Shown: positions 7,662 to 15,661 of the stretch, piece by piece
Position numbering within the stretch: the first letter of the stretch is position 1
Layout of the letters: the number at the start of each line of letters is the position of its first letter
NCBI GenBank assembly: GCA_015060555.1
Contig: SUYG01000049.1
Location: 1-64,000 of the forward strand
DNA: 64,000 nucleotides
Reading direction: 5' to 3'
Source of the DNA: Physcousia sp015060555
GTDB taxonomy: Bacteria; Bacteroidota; Bacteroidia; Bacteroidales; Bacteroidaceae
Program-made: the position numbers and the translations under genes
The notes under the pieces: model-generated
Databases searched by the model: none
The model's input: the letters and a program-made list of their open reading frames with translations, nothing else
What the model was told of the DNA's origin: nothing

Positions 7662-10172
7662 TTAGTGCTCTATGAGTTGGAGGCCGTTCTGCAGGATGCG
7701 TCGTTCGTGGCGCAGCGTTTCCTGCCAGATGGCGTGGGTGGGGACGTCATACTGACTCCAGGCCGAGCCGGTGTAATAGACGAAGGGCTGGCCGGGGGCG
7801 TAGGTGGTCTGCAGGATGGCATGGCCGATGCCGCCGGCGCGCTTCTCCTTCAACGGCACGAACTTCACCTCATTTTTCGTTTTTAATTTTTCATTTTTCA
7901 TTGGAGGCAAGAAGATGCCGAGATAATGCTCGCCGTTCATGACATTGGGGTGGTCGAGAGCTTCGGCATAGGTGACGAAGCCCTCATTCTTGTTGAGGAC
8001 ATAGCCGTTGGGGTTGCTGTCATGTACGACGATGCCGGTGCAGACGGGGGTGGGCTTGGTGATACCTTCATAGGTGACTTCCACACGGGCGAAATGGCTG
8101 CCACAGTCCTGAGAGATGAGGCGGATCTCGCGGATGCTGTCGCCGTTCAGGCTCTGCCGGGGCATGGTCATGCGGACGGTGAAGCGGAGGGGGCCGTTAT
8201 CGAGGATTTCAGCTTTCTCATAATATAAAGGATAGACGAGGGAACCGTCTTTGGCTATCAAGGCGGGAGCACCGGCACCGAGCGTGGCACCGACGGTGTA
8301 GGCATCCATGCCGGCGCCGAAGTTGCGGTGGTAGGTGTAGCCGCGGTGGACTTCATTCCATTCGCCACCGCGTCCTACTTTCTTCATCTGCTCGTGCACG
8401 CCGTAGGAAGTGAGTTCGTTGTGGTAGAGCTGATCCTGCATGGGGTGGGGCGTGTTCTTGACGAAGGTGTCGAAGCCGTAGGCGTTGTTCTTCATGTTCT
8501 TATGGGCACCGGGGCCGTAGAAGCGCCATGCGCAGCGGTCGTTCTCCCACACGAGGTCATCCCAGCGGTTGGGGTAGATGCGGCCGTTGCAGGTGAGCTC
8601 ATAGTCCTGCGGCTGGCCCTTGATCATGGAGAGGGAGATGCTGCTCTCGGGACGCACGCTGCAGAAGACGAGGACACGGCCGTCGTGGGAAATCTGATAG
8701 GGGACCTCGTTGTTGTCGTTGTCCAGGATGATGAACTCGCGGGCAACAGCGCAGTTGGCTTTCTTCAGGTCTTCCATCTTAGCAATCTCGATGACCTGAG
8801 CGATGTTCTCCTTGGTGGGGTTCTTGACCTCGCTGAACCAGAAGCTCTCGTGACCTCTGTCGATGGGGCGTGCGGCACGGGCACCACCGGTGTAGCCTGC
8901 TGCACCGCCGTTAATGGGACCGGAGACGGTAGGGGTGCCGGGGGTGTGGTGGAAGACTGAGTTGAGGGCCGGGAGTTGAGTGTTGAGGGGGGAGATGAGG
9001 GGATCGGCATTGATGTAGCGGACCATCTCGCAGGCGGCCAGGAGCCATGCGCCTGTGCCGAAGGGGGCTTGGGAGTGGGCATCGACGGTCTTGGTGGGGT
9101 CGGGCTTCTCGCCGATGGGCTGCACGAAGCCGATGCTGCCATCGGGCTGCAGGGCGGTCTCAGCGAGATATTTCCAAGCTTTTTGGATGACGGGGGCGTA
9201 GGTGGCCTTGTCGAGGTAGCCGTTGTTGACGCCCCAGAGCATACCATAGGTGAAGAAGGCGGTGCCGGAGGTCTCGGGTCCGGGGGCATCGTCCTCACAG
9301 AGCATGGAACGGCTCCAGTAGCCACCGGGGCGCTGCACGCGGGCTACACCCTCGGCGAGTTCGCGGAAGCGCTGCACGAAGATGGCGCGGTTCTTGTAGT
9401 CGTGGGGCATGTCGGCCAACACCTTGGCGAGGCCTGCGAGCACCCAGCCGTCGCCGCGTGCCCAGAAACTCTTTCCCTCGTTGCAGGCGGTCTTGACCTT
9501 CGGGTAGATGTACTTGGCATCGCGGTAGTAGAGTTGCTCGTCCTTGTCGTACATCAGACTGTCGCTCCACAGGAAGTTGTCCGTGAGCTTGTCCAAATAC
9601 TTGATCTCACCGGTGAGCTTGTACATCTTCGTCATCACGGGCATGACCATGTAGAGGGCGTCGGCCCACCACCAGAAATGGGTGTCGGTCATGGAGCACT
9701 CATGGCTCATCACCTCGATGGCGCGGGCCACCTTATAGGGGGCCGGCACGAGGTTGTACATGTCGATATAGGTCTGGAAGCAGATCTGCCAGTCACCGAA
9801 GAGCACGAAGTCCTGGCCCTCGCCGTAGGTCTTGTACTTCCAGTTGGCACGGTCGTTGCTCTTGGCACCCTTCCACTCGTTGTGGCGGCACCACTTGTCG
9901 GTGTAGGCGTACCAGTCGGCGCGGCCCGTGAGGCGGTAAGCCTCCATGTTGCCGGTGTGGTAGGCGGCATGGTCCCAGAAGGAACGCACGTAGGGCGTGT
10001 TATGCTCCTGCCAGTAGTTATTGACCTTGATGATTTGTTCGAGGACGGCGCCGGAGCGCTGGGTGGCTTCAGTGAATGGGCCGCCGTCGTTGGATAGTTC
10101 ATCGGCGTGGAGTGGGAGGGGGTGCGACATAGTCGCAACAAACAGGACAAGAAGGGAGAGTAGCTTTTTCAT
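7662..10172 (-). CDS. GH105/GH88-like unsaturated uronyl hydrolase fused to a DUF4861 domain
   Basis: From the Met at 10172, 836 residues, with signal peptide MKKLLSLLVLFVATMSHPLPLHA. An upstream in-frame Met at 10202 lies in an A-rich heptad repeat (KSEKLKIST) and is less likely. The N-terminal half (to about 390) is an alpha6/alpha6 barrel of the GH88/GH105 type, with THFWWWADALYMVMPVM, FWARGDGWVLAGLAKVL and SGTAFFTYGMLWG. Such enzymes remove unsaturated uronic acids left by polysaccharide lyases. The C-terminal half (about 440 onward) matches DUF4861. Near residue 760 the frame runs through another A-rich repeat (KNEKLKTKNE). Together with GH29 and GH2 it suggests degradation of a uronate-containing plant glycan. 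Confidence 0.85.
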   Translation of the reverse strand: MKKLLSLLVLFVATMSHPLPLHADELSNDGGPFTEATQRSGAVLEQIIKVNNYWQEHNTPYVRSFWDHAAYHTGNMEAYRLTGRADWYAYTDKWCRHNEWKGAKSNDRANWKYKTYGEGQDFVLFGDWQICFQTYIDMYNLVPAPYKVARAIEVMSHECSMTDTHFWWWADALYMVMPVMTKMYKLTGEIKYLDKLTDNFLWSDSLMYDKDEQLYYRDAKYIYPKVKTACNEGKSFWARGDGWVLAGLAKVLADMPHDYKNRAIFVQRFRELAEGVARVQRPGGYWSRSMLCEDDAPGPETSGTAFFTYGMLWGVNNGYLDKATYAPVIQKAWKYLAETALQPDGSIGFVQPIGEKPDPTKTVDAHSQAPFGTGAWLLAACEMVRYINADPLISPLNTQLPALNSVFHHTPGTPTVSGPINGGAAGYTGGARAARPIDRGHESFWFSEVKNPTKENIAQVIEIAKMEDLKKANCAVAREFIILDNDNNEVPYQISHDGRVLVFCSVRPESSISLSMIKGQPQDYELTCNGRIYPNRWDDLVWENDRCAWRFYGPGAHKNMKNNAYGFDTFVKNTPHPMQDQLYHNELTSYGVHEQMKKVGRGGEWNEVHRGYTYHRNFGAGMDAYTVGATLGAGAPALIAKDGSLVYPLYYEKAEILDNGPLRFTVRMTMPRQSLNGDSIREIRLISQDCGSHFARVEVTYEGITKPTPVCTGIVVHDSNPNGYVLNKNEGFVTYAEALDHPNVMNGEHYLGIFLPPMKNEKLKTKNEVKFVPLKEKRAGGIGHAILQTTYAPGQPFVYYTGSAWSQYDVPTHAIWQETLRHERRILQNGLQLIEH
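7873..7907 (-). repeat. A-rich heptad repeat inside the GH105-DUF4861 gene
   Basis: On the coding strand, units of the form atgaaaa/attaaaa encode PMKNEKLKTKNEV within the DUF4861 part. The same type of repeat forms the leader of this gene at 10173-10231, so the coding and intergenic copies are the same kind of sequence. Confidence 0.6.
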
Positions 10173-10231
10173 TGTGCTTATTTTTAATTTTTCACTTTTC
10201 ACTTTTCACTTTTCATTTTTCACTTTTCATT
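10173..10231 (-). repeat. 7-bp-period A-rich repeats in the GH105 gene leader
   Basis: Read on the minus strand, repeated 7-bp units of type gtgaaaa/atgaaaa/attaaaa run from the end of nrnA to the start of the GH105 gene. They create a spurious in-frame ATG at 10202. I see no promoter or terminator in the short gap. Confidence 0.6.
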
Positions 10232-11444
10232 CTGCTTTCAGCAGCGTCATATATTTCTGCACCGCTTTCTTCGCGAGGGCGACGGCTTCGTCCATGGTGC
10301 CCCAGAACTCGCCACCGGCAGCGTTCTTGTGCCCACCGCCGCCAAAGAACTCGGCAGCCATTTCGTTGCAGGGGAAGTCATCGACGGAGCGAAGGCTGAC
10401 GCGGATGCAGGGGTGCTCGGTGTCCTCGCGTAGGAAGATGGAGAGCTTCATGCCCAGAATCTGCAGTGGCAGGTTCACGAAGCCTTCGGTGTCGCCGTTG
10501 AGGGCACCGAAGCGGCGGCGCTCGGCATTGGTGAAGGTCATGATGGAGGTGTGCGCCTTCTTCCACACATCGAGCTTCACATAGAGCAGGTAGCCCATGA
10601 GCTTCATGCGGTTGGGGCTGTAGGTGAAGAAGATATTGCGGTAGATCTTGTCCTTGTCGATGCCGCAGGAGAGGAGGATGCTGATGAGCTCATAGATCTC
10701 CGGGCGGTTGCTGGCGTAGGTGAAGGCGCCAGTGTCGGTCATCATGCCGGTGTAGATGGAGGTGGCTTCGGACGGGGTGAGGAGCAGACCCTCTCCCCGC
10801 TCCCCCGTTATGGGGAGAGCCTCACTTTGTTCGAGAGCTGCGCGCAGCCCACTCCCCTCCCTCACGGGAGGGGTTAGGGGGTGGGTCTCCAACATCACCC
10901 TCAACAGCACTTCGCAGGTGGAGGAGAGGTCGGGGTGGGAGATGACGAGGTCGGCGATGTCCAGTTCAGGATTGAGATGGTGGTCAATCATGATGCGGGG
11001 TGTGGGGTGGTCGCGGACGACATCGCCGAGGGTGGCCATGCGCTTGAGCTCGCCGTGGTCGCACATGATGACGAGGTCGGCAGCTTCCACGACGGGGCGC
11101 ACCACCTCTTCGTGACCTTCATAAATAAGGATTTCATTCGCACCCGGAATCCACTTGAGGAAGTCGGGGAAGATGTTAGGTGCCACGATATGGATGTCGG
11201 CTTCGGGGTAGTGGCGATGGAGCCATGAGGCCAGTGCCGTCGTGGAGCCAATTGCATCGCCGTCGGGGCCACGGTGGCAGGTGATGACGATGTGGCGGGC
11301 AGCGGCGAGGAGCTGATGCCAAAGGGTTATTTGCTCAGGGGTAAGGAAAACCTCACCCCCCAACCCCCTCTCCAAGGGGCGAGGGGGAGTGGATACTGCG
11401 GAATTTGAGGAAGAGTTGTTTGAGATAGTATGTTGGGATTCCAT
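10227..11444 (-). CDS. nrnA: DHH/DHHA1 nanoRNase / pAp phosphatase, with two repeat-encoded segments
   Basis: A 405-residue protein of the NrnA type, which degrades very short RNA oligomers and dephosphorylates pAp in the cytoplasm. The DHH domain shows VITCHRGPDGDAIGS, VIMCDHGEL and RIMIDHHLNPE. The DHHA1 domain ends with the Gly/His-rich FGGGGHKNAAGGEF near 365-378. Two stretches do not belong to the family: residues about 19-32 (TPPRPLERGLGGEV) and about 185-220 (LTPPVREGSG ... LPITGERGEG). Both are translated C-rich palindromic repeats (11349-11388 and 10785-10890). The DHH and DHHA1 motifs are intact, so the protein is probably functional and the insertions sit in tolerant loops. The ATG at 11444 lies between the arms of a repeat doublet. 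Confidence 0.88.
   Translation of the reverse strand: MESQHTISNNSSSNSAVSTPPRPLERGLGGEVFLTPEQITLWHQLLAAARHIVITCHRGPDGDAIGSTTALASWLHRHYPEADIHIVAPNIFPDFLKWIPGANEILIYEGHEEVVRPVVEAADLVIMCDHGELKRMATLGDVVRDHPTPRIMIDHHLNPELDIADLVISHPDLSSTCEVLLRVMLETHPLTPPVREGSGLRAALEQSEALPITGERGEGLLLTPSEATSIYTGMMTDTGAFTYASNRPEIYELISILLSCGIDKDKIYRNIFFTYSPNRMKLMGYLLYVKLDVWKKAHTSIMTFTNAERRRFGALNGDTEGFVNLPLQILGMKLSIFLREDTEHPCIRVSLRSVDDFPCNEMAAEFFGGGGHKNAAGGEFWGTMDEAVALAKKAVQKYMTLLKAE
10785..10890. repeat. REPIN-like inverted palindrome pair inside nrnA
   Basis: Two C-rich palindromic units in opposite orientation: 10785-10819 (CAGACCCTCTCCCCG ... GGGGAGAG) and 10851-10890 (reverse strand GGAGACCCACCCCC ... GGGAGGGGAGT). 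The second has an inner hairpin CCCCTCCC/GGGAGGGG. The 31-bp spacer is GC-rich. The arms are diverged but share layout. The insertion is open in the nrnA frame. Confidence 0.7.
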
Positions 11445-11510
11445 ATATAAAAAATTGCAAAAGTATATATGCCCCCTCGCCCTTTGGAGAGGGGGTTAGG
11501 GGGTGAGGTT
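11349..11510. repeat. REPIN-like doublet spanning the nrnA start and the S9 peptidase end
   Basis: The arm at 11349-11387 (AACCTCACCCCCCAACCCCC...) and the arm at 11472-11510 are inverted copies differing at two of 39 positions. Each has an inner hairpin (CCCCCTC/GAGGGGG type). The 84-bp spacer contains the nrnA ATG (11442-11444). The left arm encodes nrnA N-terminal residues; the right arm encodes the last residues (NLTP) and stop codon of the S9 peptidase. Confidence 0.8.
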
Positions 11511-13919
11511 TTTCCATGCGGGAGGCTCTACGCCGAGGAGGTGCTTGACGAAGAAGTCGAAGCGCTTATGTTCGCCATAGGCTTCGCCGACGGTGTGGTG
11601 GGCGCCGGGAACGACAACGAGCTCGAAGGGCTTGTTGGCTTTGATGAGGGCATTGGCAACCTGCATGGTGCTGGCAGGATCGACATTGTCATCCAGCTCG
11701 CCCACGACGAGCATCAGGGGACGCTCGAGGCGGTAGGCGTTCTCGACATTGGAGCACTCGACATACGAGGAATCTACGGGGTAGCCCATCCACTGCTCGT
11801 TCCACCATATCTTATCCATGCGGTTGTCGTGGCAGCCGCAGGCGCTGTAGGCAGCCTTGTAGAAGTCGCCATGGAAGAGGACGGCGGCGGTGCTCTCCTG
11901 GCCACCGGCAGAGCAGCCGTAGATGCCTACCCGGTCGATGTCCATATAGGGATATTTCTGCGCGGCAGCCTTGATCCATGCGATGCGGTCGGGGAAGCCG
12001 GCGTCCTTGAGGTTCTTGTAGCAGACTTCCTCGAATTTCTTGCCACGGTTGCTGGTGCCCATCGCATCCAGCTGCACCACGATGAAACCGAGCTCGGCGA
12101 GCGCGGTGGTGTAGTAGTTGGAGGGCTGGAAGGACTTGGGCGTGTAGCTGTCGCCCGGACCTGCGTAAATGTATTCGATGATGGGATACTTGCGCGTGGG
12201 GTCGAAGTTAGAGGGGCGCTGGATAATGCCCCACATGGGAGTGACGCCGTCGCGGCCAGGGGCCACGAAGACCTCGGGAGCGGTCCAGCCGGCGGCGAGG
12301 AGGGGAGATATGTCGGCGGTGGCGAGTGTGGCGGACTCGGCGATAAAATCGCCGGGCACTCTCGCTCCGGTGGGGAAGAGGGTTCTCACCTTGGTTACGG
12401 GAGGAGTGTCAACGGTGGAGTAGGTGTCGATGAGGGCGGTGTAGTCGGCATTGAAGCGGGCGCTGTGGTTGGCGGGCTCGGGAGTGAGGTCCACGAGGTT
12501 CTTGCCATCGAGGCCAATGCGGTAGTAGTGGATGTGGTAGGGGTCCTCGTCCTTGTTGCGGCCGTTAGCGGTGAAGAAGATGACGCCCTTCTCCTCGTCA
12601 ACGTGGAGGACTTTGCGGACACACCAGGGGCCCGAGGTGAGGACTCTCCCCCCGCCCTCCCTATGAGGGAGGGAGTGGTCACCTTTGCTAGTAGAGGTTA
12701 ACTGTTTTCGATGGATTCTGCTCCCTCCCTTATAGGGAGGGCGGGGGGAGAGTCCGGTGTCGAAGATGTACAGATGTGGATAGCCGTCCCGCTCGGAGAG
12801 CCAGAGGATGATGCTGTCGCCGTAAAGGTCGCGGCGGAAATAATTGGAGTAGCGGACATATTTCTCCTCGCGCTCTTCGATGAGGACGCGGAGGGGGACT
12901 GTCTCGGCGGCAAAACCGCCGAGCGCACTCGAGGCAGGGATGGGCTCGCTGGCGGAAGCGGTGGGCTTGCTGGCGGAAGCGGTGGGCTTGCTGGCGGAAG
13001 CGGTGGGCTTGCTGGCGGAAGCGGTGGGCTCGCTGGGGGGAGAGGGGATGTGCATCTCGTAGATGCGGTAGAGCTTGTGGCCGCGCTGGTTGTATTCGAA
13101 GCGGATGGCGCGGGAGTCCTTGCGCCAAGAGGGGCCGTTGAGGCTGTACTGGTTGGCAATGAGTTCGGGGGAGGGGGTGACGGCCCTGCCAGTGGCGACC
13201 TCGAAGATGTAAGGGGTCTTCTGCGCCAGCTCGTCGCCAGGCTTGGCATACTCCTGCTTGTGGAGGATGGGCTGTAGTTGGTCAGCGGGGCTGCTCTCTA
13301 CATAATAGACATAGCGCTTCTCTACAGGGCGGATGCGGTTGACGGCTACGTAGCGGCTGTCTGGGCTCCAGTGGATGTAGCTGCTGAAGTAGTGCGAGAG
13401 GGTTCCTTCAGTGCTAAGGGCACGCGCTTGGCTGCCATCGGGCTTGGCGACATAGATGTTGTCGTTGCGGATGAAGGCCACGAGGGAGGAGTCGGGGGAT
13501 AGGACGGGGTCGCCGCCGCGCTCGTCATCGGTCTCCATCCAGTGGCGCTGCTGGCGGCGCTTGGAGGGGTTGGCGATGAAGCGGACGGGGGAGGCTTGGT
13601 CGCGTCGGCTGAACCGACGCGCGCTCTCGTGAGAGCGGGGCTCCTCGATGGGGCGGGTGGTGGTGCTGTCGGCAAGGGTGATACTGCCGTCGGCGTTGAC
13701 CTGGCCAAAATGCCAGACGCCGCGGGCGCCATCGGTGAGGTGGTACTGGAAGCGGCCATCGGAGAGCCATCGGGCATCATCGACGTGGTTAAGCACCTTT
13801 GACCAGGTGAAAGTACGCTGCAGGGAGTAGGCGCGGTTGTAGTCGTCCACGGTGCCCTGAGCGGACAGGGAAATGATAAATGATAAATGATAAATAATAA
13901 ATGATAAATATCGCTTCAT
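11496..13919 (-). CDS. S9 family prolyl oligopeptidase (DPP IV-like), with several repeat insertions
   Basis: From the ATG at 13919, 807 residues; a GTG two codons earlier is possible. The signal peptide (MKRYLSFIIYHLSFIISLSA) is built from 7-bp repeats. A beta-propeller DPP-IV N-terminal domain is followed by an alpha/beta hydrolase domain with Ser670 in GCSAGGQ, Asp743 or Asp744 in GELDDNVDP and His774 or His775 in GAHHT. It cleaves dipeptides or short oligopeptides, probably in the periplasm. Foreign segments inside the propeller part: residues about 294-326 (21-bp tandem repeats, KPTASAS units), about 332-340 (8-5-8 palindrome), about 389-426 (REPIN-like doublet) and about 100-106 (second 8-5-8 palindrome). 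The start is 2 bases after the stop of the upstream lipoprotein gene, so the genes form one operon. Confidence 0.88.
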   Translation of the reverse strand: MKRYLSFIIYHLSFIISLSAQGTVDDYNRAYSLQRTFTWSKVLNHVDDARWLSDGRFQYHLTDGARGVWHFGQVNADGSITLADSTTTRPIEEPRSHESARRFSRRDQASPVRFIANPSKRRQQRHWMETDDERGGDPVLSPDSSLVAFIRNDNIYVAKPDGSQARALSTEGTLSHYFSSYIHWSPDSRYVAVNRIRPVEKRYVYYVESSPADQLQPILHKQEYAKPGDELAQKTPYIFEVATGRAVTPSPELIANQYSLNGPSWRKDSRAIRFEYNQRGHKLYRIYEMHIPSPPSEPTASASKPTASASKPTASASKPTASASEPIPASSALGGFAAETVPLRVLIEEREEKYVRYSNYFRRDLYGDSIILWLSERDGYPHLYIFDTGLSPRPPYKGGSRIHRKQLTSTSKGDHSLPHREGGGRVLTSGPWCVRKVLHVDEEKGVIFFTANGRNKDEDPYHIHYYRIGLDGKNLVDLTPEPANHSARFNADYTALIDTYSTVDTPPVTKVRTLFPTGARVPGDFIAESATLATADISPLLAAGWTAPEVFVAPGRDGVTPMWGIIQRPSNFDPTRKYPIIEYIYAGPGDSYTPKSFQPSNYYTTALAELGFIVVQLDAMGTSNRGKKFEEVCYKNLKDAGFPDRIAWIKAAAQKYPYMDIDRVGIYGCSAGGQESTAAVLFHGDFYKAAYSACGCHDNRMDKIWWNEQWMGYPVDSSYVECSNVENAYRLERPLMLVVGELDDNVDPASTMQVANALIKANKPFELVVVPGAHHTVGEAYGEHKRFDFFVKHLLGVEPPAWKNLTP
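12641..12755. repeat. Near-perfect REPIN-like doublet inside the S9 peptidase gene
   Basis: Arms 12641-12675 and 12721-12755 are inverted copies, 34 of 35 positions identical. Each arm holds its own hairpin, CCCTCCCT/AGGGAGGG with a 3-nt loop. The spacer is 45 bp. The whole unit reads through in the peptidase frame as PPYKGG ... SLPHREGGGR. Confidence 0.88.
12903..12923. repeat. 8-5-8 palindrome inside the S9 peptidase gene (copy 1)
   Basis: CTCGGCGG, loop CAAAA, CCGCCGAG, followed by CGCACTCG. It encodes ALGGFAAE on the minus strand. It matches the layout of the copies at 13601, 41887, 54983 and 60094. Confidence 0.75.
12941..13037 (-). repeat. 21-bp tandem repeat in the S9 peptidase gene
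   Basis: Four complete units and one partial unit of 21 bp (12941-12961, 12962-12982, 12983-13003, 13004-13024, then partial) encode repeated KPTASAS/EPTASAS. As 21 bp is seven codons, copy number can change without frameshift. Confidence 0.85.
13601..13621. repeat. 8-5-8 palindrome inside the S9 peptidase gene (copy 2)
   Basis: CGCGTCGG, loop CTGAA, CCGACGCG, followed by CGCTCTCG. It encodes ARRFSRRD near residue 102, in the same reading phase as the other coding copies. Confidence 0.7.
13865..13912 (-). repeat. 7-bp-period repeats forming a signal peptide
   Basis: Units of type atgataa repeat across codons 3-18 of the S9 peptidase gene, encoding the hydrophobic YLSFIIYHLSFII of its signal peptide. 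Each 21 bases (three units) gives seven codons. Confidence 0.65.
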
Positions 13920-13921
13920 TG

Positions 13922-15661
13922 TCACTTTGGGGCTTTGGGTGAAGCGGCGGTGTGGCCGTCTATGATTTGATCGGAGATGCGGAGTTGGGCGGGCGTGGCA
14001 TCATTCTTGATGACCTTGGCGAACTCCTGTGGCTTGATGGTGACGGGGCCGGAGAGGAACTCAGGGATGTTGTAGCTGCGCATGAACTGGCGGTGGTACT
14101 GTGGGTTGTCCTGCGGGAGCTCGAAGGGACGCGAGAAATGGCCCTTGCCGTCGTGGTGGGCGATGAACGGGCGCGTGAAGTTGCCATCATCGCGACGCGA
14201 GGAGAAGATGACCCAGGCACCGTTGCTGGACCAGCAATGCCAGCTCTCCACATCATGGGAGTTCAGTTCGTCGATGCGACGAATCTGTGCGGGCAGGGGG
14301 TGCATGGCACCCTGTGCTTCGTTGAGGCTGTCGATGGCGGCATCGCGTTCGATGTTGGTGGTGAGGCGAGCCAGGATGTCTGCGGGCAGATTGTTCTCGT
14401 TGTAGCGTGTGACGGGCGTGGGCTCCACAGGCTCAGCTTGTGTGAGGTCCATCAGGAAGAGGTCGGCATCGTTGTGCCAGATGTGGAAGACCCCGAACTT
14501 ACCCTCGGTGAACATCAGCCAGCGGCCGTCGGGTGAGACGCGCGGTAGGGTGACGCTGCGGTTGCGGGCTACAGCATCGTAGATGAGCTGGCGCGGTCCG
14601 AAGGTGCAGGTGCGCTCGTCAAAGGCCATGCGGTAGAGGTTGTACTGCACTTCCTTGTAGTTCTTGATGAGCTCGAAGTCCATCTGCACGGTGTCGCGCT
14701 TTTCCCAATGTGCGCTAACGTAGTAGATGTACTTGCCATCGGGGCTCCAGAAGGGGAAGCAGTCGAAGTCGGTGGTGTCACGTGTGATGGGCGTCACGGT
14801 GTTGGCTTCAAGGTCGTAGAAGATGAGGTTCGACTTGGTGTCCTGCACCTCGATTTTCTGCACATCGCGTGTGTGGAAACTCTGGCCGGTGTTGTTGGTG
14901 GAATAGACAATCCAGGGCTTTGTGGGATGCCATGTGGGATAGACCCCGGCAGAAATGGTGCTGTCGGTTTTCAGGTTTACTTTGCGGACATCGCCGTCGT
15001 AGGCGATGACGGTGCCGCCGAGGTACTGGCGCACATGGAACTGTATGCGGTTGGGGTTGTACCACTGGGCGTGGTGGCAGTTGATACACTGCCCGTTCTT
15101 CTCATCGCTGTTGATCATGTTGCCATAGATGAGGCGCTCGTCGAAGTTCTCCAGACAACGCTGGTTGAGGGTGAGGTCCTCGTAGGTGACGTAGGAGGGC
15201 GAGATGAGGCGGTAGGAGATGTAGGGGTCGATGCTGTCTGCCGATACTGTGATGTCGAAGGGCTTCTGGCGTTGCCATTGACCGTTGTCATTGATGAAGA
15301 CTTCGATGCTGATGGTGCCGTCAGATGCAAGCGCCACCTCTTTCATGGCGCTCCATTTGTCGAGACCTGGGCGCACATCCTCGCCGCCCACAACCCATTC
15401 TTCGTCGCCTGCTGTAAAGCGGGTGACGAAGTCGGTGGCATCGGCCTCGTGATCGATGTGAAAGTGGAGCGGAGCAATGTTCACGGGCACGGTGACGCCG
15501 ATGTAATCGGGGTAAATGGTGGGGGATGCGTCAGCCTCAACGAATTGCTCGGGGACGGAGGGGGAGGAGCAGGCAACTAACAACAATAGCCCCACCCCTA
15601 ACCCCTCCCCTGTTAGGGAGGGGATGATATACTTGCGGAGGTAATAACTAATGGGATTCAT
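13922..15661 (-). CDS. TolB-like beta-propeller lipoprotein with a CxxCH motif
   Basis: A 579-residue lipoprotein with lipobox LLLVAC (Cys near 31). The middle and C-terminal parts contain WD40/TolB-like propeller repeats (FPFWSPDGKYIYYVS, LPRVSPDGRWLMFTEG, SHDVESWHCWSSNGAWVIFSS). A CINCH sequence near residue 198 fits the CxxCH heme c attachment motif, so it might bind one heme; this is sequence-based only. The signal peptide includes IIPSLTGEGLGVG, encoded by a palindromic repeat arm. The gene lies between a DUF6057-like membrane protein and an S9 peptidase in one operon, which suggests a shared envelope function that I cannot name. Confidence 0.7.
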   Translation of the reverse strand: MNPISYYLRKYIIPSLTGEGLGVGLLLLVACSSPSVPEQFVEADASPTIYPDYIGVTVPVNIAPLHFHIDHEADATDFVTRFTAGDEEWVVGGEDVRPGLDKWSAMKEVALASDGTISIEVFINDNGQWQRQKPFDITVSADSIDPYISYRLISPSYVTYEDLTLNQRCLENFDERLIYGNMINSDEKNGQCINCHHAQWYNPNRIQFHVRQYLGGTVIAYDGDVRKVNLKTDSTISAGVYPTWHPTKPWIVYSTNNTGQSFHTRDVQKIEVQDTKSNLIFYDLEANTVTPITRDTTDFDCFPFWSPDGKYIYYVSAHWEKRDTVQMDFELIKNYKEVQYNLYRMAFDERTCTFGPRQLIYDAVARNRSVTLPRVSPDGRWLMFTEGKFGVFHIWHNDADLFLMDLTQAEPVEPTPVTRYNENNLPADILARLTTNIERDAAIDSLNEAQGAMHPLPAQIRRIDELNSHDVESWHCWSSNGAWVIFSSRRDDGNFTRPFIAHHDGKGHFSRPFELPQDNPQYHRQFMRSYNIPEFLSGPVTIKPQEFAKVIKNDATPAQLRISDQIIDGHTAASPKAPK

